DNA of 17,814 bases from CAMPJU01 sp046566095 (GCA_046566095.1 JBKHXI010000189.1:1-17814); one strand, 5' to 3'; shown: positions 1 through 7,987, counted from the stretch's first letter. Numbers and translations are program-made. Notes: generated by a model from the letters alone, not told the origin.

Positions 1-928
<928 letters not shown>

Positions 929-1051
929 ATCACCTCAAGTCGCCTTGGCCTCGACGACAACGTCGGACCCGTCGACAACACGCTCGCTACGTCCCACCCC
1001 ACGAGAGGACCGGCGCGGCCGCCAGCAGGCAGCACGCGACCCTCCACCCCT

Positions 1052-1166
1052 TTCCTGGCGACCATAGCGCTGTGGCACCACCCGATCCCATCCCGAACTC
1101 GGAAGTGAAACGCAGCCGCGCCGATGGTAGTGTGCAGCCGCATGCAAGAGTAGGTCATCGCCAGGA
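1052..1166 (+). rRNA. 5S ribosomal RNA
   Basis: This is a complete 5S rRNA, about 115 nt. The terminal helix is a perfect 9-bp pairing of TCCTGGCGA (1053-1061) with TCGCCAGGA (1158-1166). The conserved internal core CCGAACTCGGAAGTGAAACG and CGCCGATGGTAGTGT are both present, in the order and spacing of bacterial 5S. It closes the rRNA operon that enters from the left, and a terminator follows 10 nt later. The ends are set by the helix and could differ by one to three bases. Confidence 0.97.
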
Positions 1167-1176
1167 GCTTCACACC

Positions 1177-1208
1177 AAAACCCCGCCCGCAATGGCGGGG
1201 TTTTTCTT
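1177..1208 (+). terminator. Rho-independent terminator of the rRNA operon
   Basis: A perfect 7-bp GC stem, CCCCGCC (1181-1187) with GGCGGGG (1194-1200) and a 6-nt loop, is followed at once by TTTTTCTTT (1201-1209). It starts 10 nt after 5S, so it is the expected end of the rrn transcript. Confidence 0.93.
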
Positions 1209-1266
1209 TGCACGCACCGCACCGCACACAGCCCACCGGGCGCCGCGCGCGGACCACCGGCCCGCC

Positions 1267-1344
1267 GCAGGAGCGACCCTGGGCGCGATGCACCACGCCG
1301 GGCCGATTGCCGGCACGGCCGTCGCGGGCAAGGCCCGCTCCTAC
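1267..1344. repeat. REP-like palindrome doublet in opposite orientations
   Basis: Two related imperfect palindromes face each other across about 31 bp. The first (1267-1289) begins GCAGGAGCGACCCTGG and has a slightly degenerate stem with a bulged base. The second (1321-1344) reads GTCGCGGGC AAG GCCCGCTCCTAC and folds into a perfect 6-bp stem (1324-1329 with 1333-1338). The outer GTAGGAGC/GCTCCTAC boxes match the palindromes at 15290-15353. Dispersed repeats of this look are common between genes in Xanthomonadaceae. The doublet lies between two convergent terminators, a position where insertion costs nothing. Confidence 0.75.
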
Positions 1345-1390
1345 GGAGGGGGGCGCGTAGCGGGCCGGTTGCGACGGGAAGACCGAAGGC

Positions 1391-1418
1391 AAAAAAAGAC
1401 CCCGGCAAAGCCGGGGCC
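1391..1418 (-). terminator. Rho-independent terminator of the S8 protease gene
   Basis: Read on the minus strand, CCCCGGC-TTT-GCCGGGG (plus 1400-1416) forms a perfect 7-bp stem with a 3-nt loop, followed by TCTTTTTTT (plus 1391-1399). It lies 26 nt beyond the protease stop codon. It is a textbook intrinsic terminator and shows that the protease is transcribed alone, convergent with the rrn operon. Confidence 0.93.
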
Positions 1419-1442
1419 CAAAGGAGGATGGCGTTGCCGCGG

Positions 1443-3287
1443 TTACGGGCGCTTGAGCCAGAAGTCGTAGCTGCCGCTGCCGGAGTAGGAGAGGATCTTC
1501 CAGTAGTAGTAGCCGGTGGTTCCGTTGTACTTGATGTATTCCTCGCTGGTGGAGCTGATCGAGCGGGCCACGCGCACCCACTTCGAGCCGTCCCAGCGAT
1601 ACAGCTCCAGGTCGAAGTCGGCGTTGCTCGGTCCCTTCAGCCAGCCCTCGTGGGTGCCGGCGGCCGAGTAGTAGTAGGTGCCGTCGGGCTGGATGTCGTA
1701 GTCGCCGCTGCCGCTGAGCGAGCCGCTGTACTTGGTGCAGCCGGTGCAGGGATCGGTGCTGGTCGTGTAGGTGGCGGTGAGCGAGACGTCCGAATAGGAC
1801 GAATAGCCATGCAGCATCACGTACCAGGTACCGGACGCGGGCGAGGTGAAGCTGCAGGACTCCTCGTTGCCGCTCTTGTACGGGCGGCAGTCGTAGCTGC
1901 TCAGCGTCGGCTTGGAGCCGTACTTGACGTACAGATCGGCGTCGCCGCTGCCGCCGGTGATGGTGACGGTCAGCTTGCTGGCGTCGGACGGCACGTTGAT
2001 GTGGAAGTGCCGCTCGGAGCCTTTCGCGCCCGACAGGCCGCTCACGGTCACGCCGTTGCTCAGTTCGGTCGATCCGTCGCCGCCGCCGCCACCGCCGTCG
2101 AAGAAGGAATAGAGCAGGCGGTTGGGCGAGCCCTGCACGTCGCTGATCTTGTCCTTGGTCGACGCCGTGATGATCGCGTCGTTCACCTGCGTCGGGCTCG
2201 CGCCAGGATTGGCCGCCAGGTAGAGCGCGGCCACGCCGGCGATGTGCGGCGAGGCCATCGAGGTGCCGCTGATGGTCTTGGTGGAAGTGTCGCTGTCGTG
2301 CCAGGCCGAGGTGATCGACGAGCCCGGAGCGAACAGGTCGATGCAAGAACCCCAGTTCGAGAACGAGGAGCGGGCGTCGGTCGAGGTCGAGGACGCGGCG
2401 GTCAGGGCCGCGCCCACGCGCGCCGGCGAGTAGTTGCAGGCGTCCTTGTTGTCGTTGCCGGCCGCCACGGCGTACACCACGCCGGCGTTGATCGAGTTGT
2501 TGACCGCGGTGTCCAGCGAACTGGAGGCGCCGCCGCCCAGGCTCATATTGGCCACCGCCGGCTTGACGTGGTTGGAGGTGACCCAGTCCACGCCGGCGAT
2601 CACGCCGGACGTGGTGCCGGAGCCGTTGCAGTCGAGCACCCGGATCGGGACCAGCTTGACCGCCTTGGCGATGCCCCAGGTGGCGCCGCCGACGGTGCCG
2701 GCGACATGGGTGCCGTGGCCGTTGCAGTCCGAAGTGCCGCGGCCGTCGCTGATCGCGGTATACCCGCCGCTGACCCGCCCGCCGAAATCGTTGTGGCTGG
2801 CGCGGATGCCGGTGTCGATGATGTAGGCGTTCACCGAAGAGGCGGTGGTGTCGTAGGTGTAGGTGCCGCTCAGCGGCAGGTCGCGCTGGTCGGTGCGGTC
2901 GATGCCCCAGGTCGCGTTGCTCTGGGTGGCGAAGGCGCGGACTTCGCCATCCTCCTCGACGTAGGCCACGCGGTTGTCGGCCAGGATCCGCGCCAGGGAT
3001 TCGTCCGAGGCGCGCACCACGAAGCCGCGCAGGGCATGGTTGAAGCTGGCGCGCAGTTCGGCGCGATGCGCGTGTGCGATGTCGCGGGCGATGGTGGCCA
3101 CCTGCGGCTTGCGGGTGTTGTTCTCGCTGGCCAGGCTGGCCGCATCGTCCTTGAGCACGACGATGTACTGCCCCTGGATCGGCGCCTTGGCGAAGCGCAG
3201 CTCGGCGCCTGCAGCGGCGGCCGAGCCAGCAAAGGCGATCAGCGCCGCGCCGACGACGGCGGCGTGGACGTTCTTCTTGCGATTCAC
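1443..3287 (-). CDS. Secreted subtilisin-like serine protease (S8, proteinase K-like) with two C-terminal modules
   Basis: This is a 614-residue preproenzyme expected to be exported and to cleave extracellular proteins. Residues 1-26 are a Sec signal peptide. Residues about 39-120 are an I9-type propeptide. Residues about 125-395 are the S8 catalytic domain, with Asp158 (IIDTG), His191 (GHGTHVAGT), oxyanion Asn278 (AAGN) and Ser343 (GTSMASPH); the CNGHGTHV context is typical of the proteinase K branch. A Gly-rich linker (about 398-404) leads to a PPC-type domain (about 408-508, YVMLHGY). A last Tyr/Ser-rich module (about 512-614, TYYYSAAGTHEGWL, ending SYDFWLKRP) looks like a second, diverged PPC-like sandwich. 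The GTG start at 3287 was chosen because a GGGGGAG ribosome site lies about 5 nt upstream and the signal peptide follows directly; an upstream ATG extension at 3494 has neither. The gene is monocistronic, with its own terminator and a long control region shared with the divergent LysR gene. Confidence 0.95.
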   Translation of the reverse strand: MNRKKNVHAAVVGAALIAFAGSAAAAGAELRFAKAPIQGQYIVVLKDDAASLASENNTRKPQVATIARDIAHAHRAELRASFNHALRGFVVRASDESLARILADNRVAYVEEDGEVRAFATQSNATWGIDRTDQRDLPLSGTYTYDTTASSVNAYIIDTGIRASHNDFGGRVSGGYTAISDGRGTSDCNGHGTHVAGTVGGATWGIAKAVKLVPIRVLDCNGSGTTSGVIAGVDWVTSNHVKPAVANMSLGGGASSSLDTAVNNSINAGVVYAVAAGNDNKDACNYSPARVGAALTAASSTSTDARSSFSNWGSCIDLFAPGSSITSAWHDSDTSTKTISGTSMASPHIAGVAALYLAANPGASPTQVNDAIITASTKDKISDVQGSPNRLLYSFFDGGGGGGDGSTELSNGVTVSGLSGAKGSERHFHINVPSDASKLTVTITGGSGDADLYVKYGSKPTLSSYDCRPYKSGNEESCSFTSPASGTWYVMLHGYSSYSDVSLTATYTTSTDPCTGCTKYSGSLSGSGDYDIQPDGTYYYSAAGTHEGWLKGPSNADFDLELYRWDGSKWVRVARSISSTSEEYIKYNGTTGYYYWKILSYSGSGSYDFWLKRP

Positions 3288-3542
3288 GATGTCTCCCCCA
3301 ACTGGAATGGAATTGCGAATGGCGCGGCACCGGCATGACGCGACAGCTCGAAGTCCGCGACCGGATCCGTCCCGCGTGCCGGGCAAGTGCCCGAGGTGGC
3401 GGCGGACGCGGCCGGTCGGGCGCCCGGAAAAACCGGTGTCGGCCGGCAGGCCGGCCGACATTCCGCCCCTGCCGGCGGACGCCCGAACCTCCACTCATAC
3501 CGCCAGTGCGCCGGGCTGTCCAATAACGAAAGCGGATGAAGG

Positions 3543-3559
3543 TATCGGCCAGGCCGATA
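3543..3559. promoter_or_regulatory. 17-bp perfect palindrome, possible operator
   Basis: TATCGGCC-A-GGCCGATA is an 8+1+8 perfect inverted repeat in the divergent region. It is too compact to be a good terminator and has no T tract. It could be an operator for a dimeric regulator. It overlaps one weak protease -10 candidate (TATCGG on the minus strand), so a bound protein there could block transcription. The regulator is unknown; LysR proteins usually use T-N11-A sites, which this does not obviously contain. Confidence 0.4.
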
Positions 3560-3600
3560 AGCCGCGATTTCCCGGTCCGCAACCGCCGTCACGACGAAAC

Positions 3601-3616
3601 AGTGATGTCGATCACA
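3601..3616. promoter_or_regulatory. CRP/Clp-like binding site
   Basis: AGTGA-TGTCGA-TCACA matches the CRP-family consensus TGTGA-N6-TCACA in nine of ten half-site bases, with the exact 6-nt spacer. In Xanthomonadaceae the CRP homologue Clp is known to control extracellular enzyme production, so a Clp site beside a secreted protease makes sense. Its centre lies 61.5 nt upstream of the start predicted from the weak minus-strand pair TTGCGG/TATCGG, a class I activator spacing. It also lies about 41.5 nt from a TATCCA -10-like hexamer (3638-3643) on the plus strand. Which gene it serves, if either, is inference. Confidence 0.5.
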
Positions 3617-3792
3617 GCGCAGCACGGGACCGGGTGCTATCCATCGAGATCCGGTCCGCGTAACCGCGGGCCGTCCATGTTGTCGTGCGCGGCCGGGTTC
3701 CGCCGGGCCAGGGCCGGCGCTCGCGGTGGAATGCCGCGGTTCGCGTCGCCGCTCCCGCTCCGGCGAACGGCTGCGCGCCCTGATCCGACCGG

Positions 3793-4776
3793 ATGACCCT
3801 GACCGAACTGCGCTGCCTGCTGGCCATCGTGGACGCCGACCTGAACATCAGCGCGGCGGCGCAGCGCCTGCACGCCACCCAGCCCAGTCTGTCGCGGCAA
3901 CTCCGGCAACTGGAGGACGAACTCGGCTTCCAGCTGTTCACCCGCCATGGGCGCTGCCTGTCCGGGATCACTGCCGAGGGGCGCGAAGTGGTGCGGATGG
4001 CGCGGCGGATCGTCGGCGACGCTGCAAGCCTGCGTGCGTTCGCCGCCAATCTGCGCGGCGACGCAACCGGCGAGTTGGTGCTGGTGGCCCCCCAGACCTA
4101 TGCCCGCCACGTGCTGCCCTCGGCGCTGGCGCGCCTGGTCGAGCGTTACCCGCAGCTGGATGTCCGGATCCAGACCCTGGGCGAGGGAGCGACGCTGGAG
4201 CGGCAGGCGTCGCCGGACGCGGACCTGGTACTGGTGAGCACTGCCGGGGAGCGCGTGCCGGCCGGCAATGCACTGCCCCTGTTCCGCTGGCGTCGGGTGG
4301 TGCTGGTCCCCCGCGACCATCCGCTCACGCGGCTCGGACATGCACCGGACCTGGCCGAACTGGCCGCCTGGCCGCTGGTGACGTACGAAGCATCGCGCCG
4401 CCCGCAGTCGACCCTGAACCGCGCGCTGGAACAGGCCGGGCTGCAGGCGCGTTTCGCCTGCTCGGCCGAGGATGCCGACCTGGTCAAGGCCTATGTCCGC
4501 GCCGGGCTCGGCGTGGGCCTGGTGGCGGAGCTGGCGATCGAGCCCGGCGACGAACAGGAATTCGCGGTCCTGCCGGCCGATCCGGTGCTGCCCGACTGCA
4601 TCGCCTGGGCGGTGTTGCCGGCCCATCGGCTGATGCGCGACTACACCGTGGACCTGATCGGGCTGCTCGCCCCGCAGCTGGAGACGGCCGACATCCGCCG
4701 CGTGTTGGAGCAGGCGCATCCGCCGGATGCGATGCCGTCGGTGCCGCGGGTGGGGCGTGCGGCATTCGCCGCCTGA
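3793..4776 (+). CDS. CysB-type LysR-family transcriptional regulator
   Basis: This is a 327-residue DNA-binding regulator. The N-terminal winged helix-turn-helix is residues 1-60 (LNISAAAQRLHATQPSLSRQLRQLEDELG), followed by a linker helix and a periplasmic-binding-type effector domain (about 93-300). The sequence tracks E. coli CysB closely: MTLTELR for MKLQQLR, the TYARHVLP segment for TQARYALP, and DADLVKAYVRAGLGVGLVAELAIEP near residues 227-251. Of the CysB ligand residues I recall, Thr102 is kept but Thr100 is Pro and Gln103 is Tyr, so the effector may not be acetylserine or sulfate. No cysteine-biosynthesis gene is nearby. The start at 3793 matches the CysB family N-terminus, although the ribosome site is weak. 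The gene is divergent from the protease and convergent with the MAPEG gene, with 18 nt between the stop codons. Protease control is possible but unproven. Confidence 0.88.
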   Translation: MTLTELRCLLAIVDADLNISAAAQRLHATQPSLSRQLRQLEDELGFQLFTRHGRCLSGITAEGREVVRMARRIVGDAASLRAFAANLRGDATGELVLVAPQTYARHVLPSALARLVERYPQLDVRIQTLGEGATLERQASPDADLVLVSTAGERVPAGNALPLFRWRRVVLVPRDHPLTRLGHAPDLAELAAWPLVTYEASRRPQSTLNRALEQAGLQARFACSAEDADLVKAYVRAGLGVGLVAELAIEPGDEQEFAVLPADPVLPDCIAWAVLPAHRLMRDYTVDLIGLLAPQLETADIRRVLEQAHPPDAMPSVPRVGRAAFAA

Positions 4777-4794
4777 GCGGGTCGCGTCGCGTGC

Positions 4795-5193
4795 CTAGTC
4801 CGCCACGCGCAGCGCTGCCTGCGCCATCAACGCCAGCACGCAAGCGAAGCCGCCGGTCCAGGCGGCGCTGCGCAGCAGGTGCAGACCTGCCAGGTAGAAG
4901 ACGCCGTGCAGGATCCGCAGGCCGAGGAAGGCGAGCGCCAGCAGCGCCACCTGGAGCTGGTCCACCCCGGCCCATTGCGCCATCAGCACCGCCGCCGCGA
5001 ACGGGGCGAAGGCCTCGAAGGCGTTGAGCTGGGCCGCGTTGGCGCGCCGCACCCGCGGACTGTCCTGCCGCGCCAGCCAGCCGCGCGGGTCGCGGTTGTC
5101 GTAGCGCGGGGCGCCCGACTTGGCCACCGCGACCCACAGGTAGGGCAGCAGCGCCGCGGCCAGCACGCACCCGTAGGCGGTGGTCATCGTCAT
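4795..5193 (-). CDS. MAPEG family membrane protein
   Basis: This is a 132-residue integral membrane protein of the MAPEG family (membrane-associated proteins in eicosanoid and glutathione metabolism). Four hydrophobic spans are visible at about residues 5-22, 62-78, 82-104 and 112-130. Family signatures are RYDNRDPRGWL (30-40), RRANAAQLNAFEAF (49-62) and LRILHGVFYLA (92-102). Bacterial members are mostly of unknown substrate; some have glutathione-dependent transferase or peroxidase activity. The start at 5193 has GGGGA 8 nt upstream; a second Met two codons on is the only alternative. The longer open frame upstream is antisense noise across the M28 gene. It lies 131 nt downstream of the M28 gene on the same strand, with a hairpin between them, so co-transcription is uncertain. 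Confidence 0.9.
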   Translation of the reverse strand: MTMTTAYGCVLAAALLPYLWVAVAKSGAPRYDNRDPRGWLARQDSPRVRRANAAQLNAFEAFAPFAAAVLMAQWAGVDQLQVALLALAFLGLRILHGVFYLAGLHLLRSAAWTGGFACVLALMAQAALRVAD

Positions 5194-5277
5194 CGTCGCG
5201 ATCCCCGGTCCGAAGCCGCAGCAGTGTGCGGCCCGGTGCAGGGCGGGCGCAAGCAGGACGCCAGGCCTGCGAGCGAA

Positions 5278-5299
5278 GACGGCGCCCGCAGGCGCCGTC
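5278..5299 (-). terminator. Possible terminator hairpin downstream of the M28 peptidase gene
   Basis: GACGGCGCC (5278-5286) pairs perfectly with GGCGCCGTC (5291-5299) across a 4-nt loop, a 9-bp GC-rich stem. It lies 25 nt past the M28 stop on the minus strand. The sequence after it in that direction, TTCGCTCGC, is not a clean T tract, so it may attenuate transcription or stabilise the mRNA end rather than terminate fully. Confidence 0.45.
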
Positions 5300-5324
5300 G
5301 GATCGCATCGCGTGGCGGACGGGC

Positions 5325-7070
5325 TCAGCGGCCGGCCGCGTCCGTGCCGCCGCCGGCATCGCCGCCGGCCGAGCGCATCGAAGCCTCGCGTTCGGCCCGG
5401 AACGGGTTGCCCTCGTACCACTGCGGCCAGCGGTCGCCGCCGGCCAGCTCGCGGCCCACGCCGTACAGCAGCTTCAGGTCCTGGATCACGCCGGCCAGGT
5501 TCCAGGACGGATCGAACTCGTCGGCCGGCTTGTGGTAGCGGTTGGCGGTGTAGTCCTGCCCCGCCGCCTTGCCGGCCTCGATCCCGCCCTCGACCAGGTC
5601 GTCGCCGCCCTTGGCGTACAGCGCCGGCACCCCGGCCTTGGCGAAGTTGAAGTGGTCGGAGCGGAAGTAGAAGCCGCCGGCCGGGTTCGACTCCTCCACC
5701 AGCACCCGCTGCTCGGCCGCGGCCAGGCCCTGCAGGATGTCCTCCAGTTCCGAGTTGCCCTTGCCGACCACGATCACGTCGCGCGCCGGGCCGTTGACGT
5801 TCATCGCGTCGAGGTTGATCGCCGCCACGGTCTTGTGCATCGGGAAGGTCGGGTGGGCGACGTAGTACTTGGAGCCGAGCAGGCCCGATTCCTCCAGGGT
5901 CACCGCCAGGAACACCACCGAGCGCTTGGGCGCGGGAGCCTGGCTGGCGAAGGCTTCGGCGATCTCGATGATGCCGGCGACGCCGGTCGCGTTGTCGACC
6001 GCGCCGTTGTAGATCGTGTCGCCCTCGCCCTCGTGCTTGCCCAGGTGGTCCCAATGGGCCATGTACACCACCGCCTCGTCCGGCCGCTCGCTGCCCGGCA
6101 GCACGCCGATGACGTTGCGCGAGGAGCCTTCCTTGATGGTGCTGGCCAGGTCGAAGCTCGCCTTGGCCTTGAGCGGCACCGGCTTGAAGCCGCGGCGGTT
6201 GGCGGCCTGGATCTGCTCGTCAAGGTCAAGCCCGGCGTCGGCGAACAGCTGGCGCGCGACCTCGTTGGTGATCCAGCCCTGGGCCGGCATCCGCGGCGCC
6301 GGGTCGTCCTCGGGCCGCAGGTCGAACTGCGCGCCCGACCAGGAGTTCTTCACCACGTCCCAGCCGTAGGACGCGCCCTCGGTGTCGTGGATGATCAGCG
6401 CGGCGGCGGCGCCCTGCCTGGCGGCCTCGTCGTACTTGTAGGTCCAGCGCCCGTAGTAGGTCATCCGGTTGCCTTCGAACAGCGACTCGTCCTTGGCGTG
6501 GAAGCCCGGGTCGTTGACCAGCATGACCACGGTCTTGCCCTCGACGTCCAGGCCGGCGTAGTCGTTCCAGTCCTGCTCGGGCGCGTTGACGCCGTAACCG
6601 ACGAACACCAGTTCGCTGTCGGCGATGCTGACCTTCGCCTCGCCGGTGCGGGTGTTGAGCACCATGTCGTCGCCGAAGGCCAGCTCGTGGGTCTTGCCGC
6701 CCCCGGTCTGGATCTTCAGCACCGTGGATTCGTCGGCGGTGGTCTCGACCATCGGCACGGTCTGGTACCAGCTGCCGTTCTCGCCGCCGGGCTGCAGGCC
6801 GATGCGCTCGTACTGGGCGCGGATGTACTCGACCGTCAGTTCCTCGCCGCGGCTGCCGGGCGCGCGGCCCTCGAACTCGTCGGAGGCCAGGGTGCGCACC
6901 ATCTCGACGAAATCGGCTTCGGTGATCTCCGGCGAGAATGTGTGCGCGGCGGCGGCTGGCGGCGCCGGTTCAGGCGCCGCCGGGCTCGGGGCGCGTTCGC
7001 AGGCGGCCAACGCGAAGGCGGCGGCCAGCGCGGCGAGGGTCAGCCGCGGGCGCAGGGGGTCACGGATCAT
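5325..7070 (-). CDS. M28 family metallopeptidase, lipoprotein, with PA-domain insert
   Basis: This is a 581-residue zinc aminopeptidase-like enzyme that should be anchored in the envelope by lipid. Residues 1-23 form a lipoprotein signal ending in the lipobox LAAC with Cys24, and an Ala/Pro-rich linker follows. A protease-associated domain occupies about 150-300 (AAALIIHDTEGASYGW). The M28 catalytic core is about 318-545. Metal-site residues are all visible: His339 (AHWDHLG), Asp359 (GAVDNATG), Glu393 general base and Glu394 ligand (TLEESGLLGS), Asp421 (INLDAMN) and His513 (YHKPADEF). The start at 7070 puts the signal peptide first, has GGAG about 9 nt upstream, and follows a TAGAAT -10 box; a frame-open Met at 7124 lies upstream of that box and is rejected. 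The C-terminus is a Gly/Ala/Asp tail. The likely role is trimming peptides in the periplasm or at the cell surface. Confidence 0.95.
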   Translation of the reverse strand: MIRDPLRPRLTLAALAAAFALAACERAPSPAAPEPAPPAAAAHTFSPEITEADFVEMVRTLASDEFEGRAPGSRGEELTVEYIRAQYERIGLQPGGENGSWYQTVPMVETTADESTVLKIQTGGGKTHELAFGDDMVLNTRTGEAKVSIADSELVFVGYGVNAPEQDWNDYAGLDVEGKTVVMLVNDPGFHAKDESLFEGNRMTYYGRWTYKYDEAARQGAAAALIIHDTEGASYGWDVVKNSWSGAQFDLRPEDDPAPRMPAQGWITNEVARQLFADAGLDLDEQIQAANRRGFKPVPLKAKASFDLASTIKEGSSRNVIGVLPGSERPDEAVVYMAHWDHLGKHEGEGDTIYNGAVDNATGVAGIIEIAEAFASQAPAPKRSVVFLAVTLEESGLLGSKYYVAHPTFPMHKTVAAINLDAMNVNGPARDVIVVGKGNSELEDILQGLAAAEQRVLVEESNPAGGFYFRSDHFNFAKAGVPALYAKGGDDLVEGGIEAGKAAGQDYTANRYHKPADEFDPSWNLAGVIQDLKLLYGVGRELAGGDRWPQWYEGNPFRAEREASMRSAGGDAGGGTDAAGR

Positions 7071-7099
7071 TCGGGGGCTCCGCAGGAAGGGAACCCCCG

Positions 7100-7105
7100 A
7101 TTCTA
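7100..7105 (-). promoter_or_regulatory. -10 box of the M28 peptidase gene (candidate)
   Basis: The minus strand reads GCGCATAGAATCGGG; TAGAAT matches TATAAT in five of six bases. Transcription would begin about 23 nt before the ATG at 7070. No good -35 hexamer is seen 16-18 nt upstream, so this is a candidate only. Confidence 0.4.
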
Positions 7106-7169
7106 TGCGCGATTGCGCGGGCATGACGTGTGGGCGGCCCCGGTTCCGGCCGCCGCTGGTCGCGGGCGC

Positions 7170-7862
7170 TCAGTCCTGCGGGGCGCGGGCGGTCGAGAAG
7201 CGGACCGCGGTCGCGCCGCTGACCGGCCCGATCCGGGCGCTGTCGTGCACGTACAGCCGGACCTCGCGCTCGAAGCGCAGCGGCCCGTCCACCCGCGCCT
7301 GCGGGCCGATCACGATGCGCGGGATCCGGCGCTTGCCGATGCTGATCGGCATCCAGTTGTTGCCCGGCTTGGCCACGGTCAGGCCGCCGCGCACGTGGGA
7401 GCCGATGCCGATGGTGATGTCGCCGTTGACGGTCTCGACGTCGGCGCCGACATCGGTATCCACCAGCCCGATGGACCCGTTCACGGTTTCCACGTTTTCG
7501 CCGATGTTGCCGCCTCGATCGACGAAGATGCTCCCATTCACGGTCTCGATGCTGCCGCTGACGCGGACCTGCGCGCCCAGCCGGATGCTGCCGTTGACGG
7601 TCTGCAGCGAGGCCGCCCGGGCGCCGTCGGCGACCCGGATCGAGCCGTTGACGGTTTCGGCGTCGCCGACCGTGGCGCCGGCCTCGATCCGGATCGAGCC
7701 GTTGACCGTGGACAGGTCGCCATAGGCCTGGCCGGCCTCGGCGGCGATCGCGCCGTTGACCTTGTCGATGTCCGGGCCCTGCGCCAGGGCCGGCGCGGCG
7801 GCGAGGGCCAGCGCCAGGGCGGCGGCGCGGACGGGTCGGATGCTGGGCATGCCGGTTCTCAT
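7170..7862 (-). CDS. Secreted protein of seven tandem VNG repeats (predicted beta-solenoid)
   Basis: This is a 230-residue protein whose function I do not recognise. Residues 1-27 are a signal peptide (LALALAAAPALA, cut before Q28). From residue 35 to about 160 the motif T-V-N-G-(S/A/D)-I recurs seven times, at Val 35, 53, 71, 89, 108, 127 and 145. The spacing is 18 or 19 residues, each unit reading roughly TVNGSIRIxxGAxVGDxE. This alternation of small and branched residues with one NG turn per unit fits a beta-solenoid, like bactofilin or DUF4097-type repeats. The last 70 residues are non-repetitive, basic then beta-rich, with an IVIGPQARVDGPLRFEREVRL segment. The ATG at 7862 has AGGAG 6 nt upstream, and the signal peptide follows. 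It lies 99 nt upstream of the M28 gene on the same strand and is divergent from gpmI. A structural or surface-layer role is a guess. Confidence 0.85.
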   Translation of the reverse strand: MRTGMPSIRPVRAAALALALAAAPALAQGPDIDKVNGAIAAEAGQAYGDLSTVNGSIRIEAGATVGDAETVNGSIRVADGARAASLQTVNGSIRLGAQVRVSGSIETVNGSIFVDRGGNIGENVETVNGSIGLVDTDVGADVETVNGDITIGIGSHVRGGLTVAKPGNNWMPISIGKRRIPRIVIGPQARVDGPLRFEREVRLYVHDSARIGPVSGATAVRFSTARAPQD

Positions 7863-7929
7863 GGCGGACTCCTGCGTTCGCGACGCGCCGGCCGGTGGCC
7901 GGCGCGGCGGCCCCGCGGGACCGCCCGGG

Positions 7930-7935
7930 TACAAT
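7930..7935 (+). promoter_or_regulatory. -10 box of the gpmI-envC(-ctpA) unit (candidate)
   Basis: GGGTACAATCG contains TACAAT, five of six matches to TATAAT, about 53 nt before the gpmI GTG. The upstream DNA is nearly pure G/C and shows no -35 hexamer. The 125-bp gap is shared with the divergent VNG-repeat gene. Confidence 0.4.
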
Positions 7936-7987
7936 CGCACCGCACCGCGCCGCGGTCACCTGTCTGAAGTCACTGGGAAGATCGACC

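Larger units (their letters stand above)
3288..3792. other. 505-bp divergent intergenic control region (protease / LysR gene)
   Basis: There is no convincing gene in this stretch. It separates the protease start (minus) from the LysR start (plus) and should hold both promoters. Directly visible are a 17-bp perfect palindrome (3543-3559) and a CRP/Clp-like half-site pair (3601-3616), each listed separately. Weak minus-strand promoter-like pairs occur at TTGCGG/TATCGG (3577-3582 / 3554-3559, 17-nt spacer) and TTGGAC/TATGAG (3518-3523 / 3494-3499, 18-nt spacer). Each hexamer matches the sigma-70 consensus in only three or four bases, so neither is firm. A protease leader of about 200-260 nt would follow from either one. 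Confidence 0.6.

Noticed and set aside
929..1051. A tRNA gene in the 23S-5S spacer
   Set aside because: No cloverleaf, GGTTCGA-type T-loop or acceptor pairing is visible in the 123 nt.
4795..6054. A 419-codon extension of the MAPEG gene
   Set aside because: The upstream part overlaps the M28 peptidase gene on the same strand in another frame and has no membrane or domain signal; the MAPEG family N-terminus begins at 5193.
7125..7155. A 7-bp hairpin between the VNG-repeat gene and the M28 gene as a terminator
   Set aside because: The stem has an 8-nt loop and no T tract, and stems like this occur by chance in DNA of this composition.
7380..7780. Regular repeats that might be a CRISPR array or minisatellite
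   Set aside because: The repeat is at protein level (VNG every 18-19 residues) inside one open frame with a signal peptide. The DNA units differ too much and there are no unique spacers.
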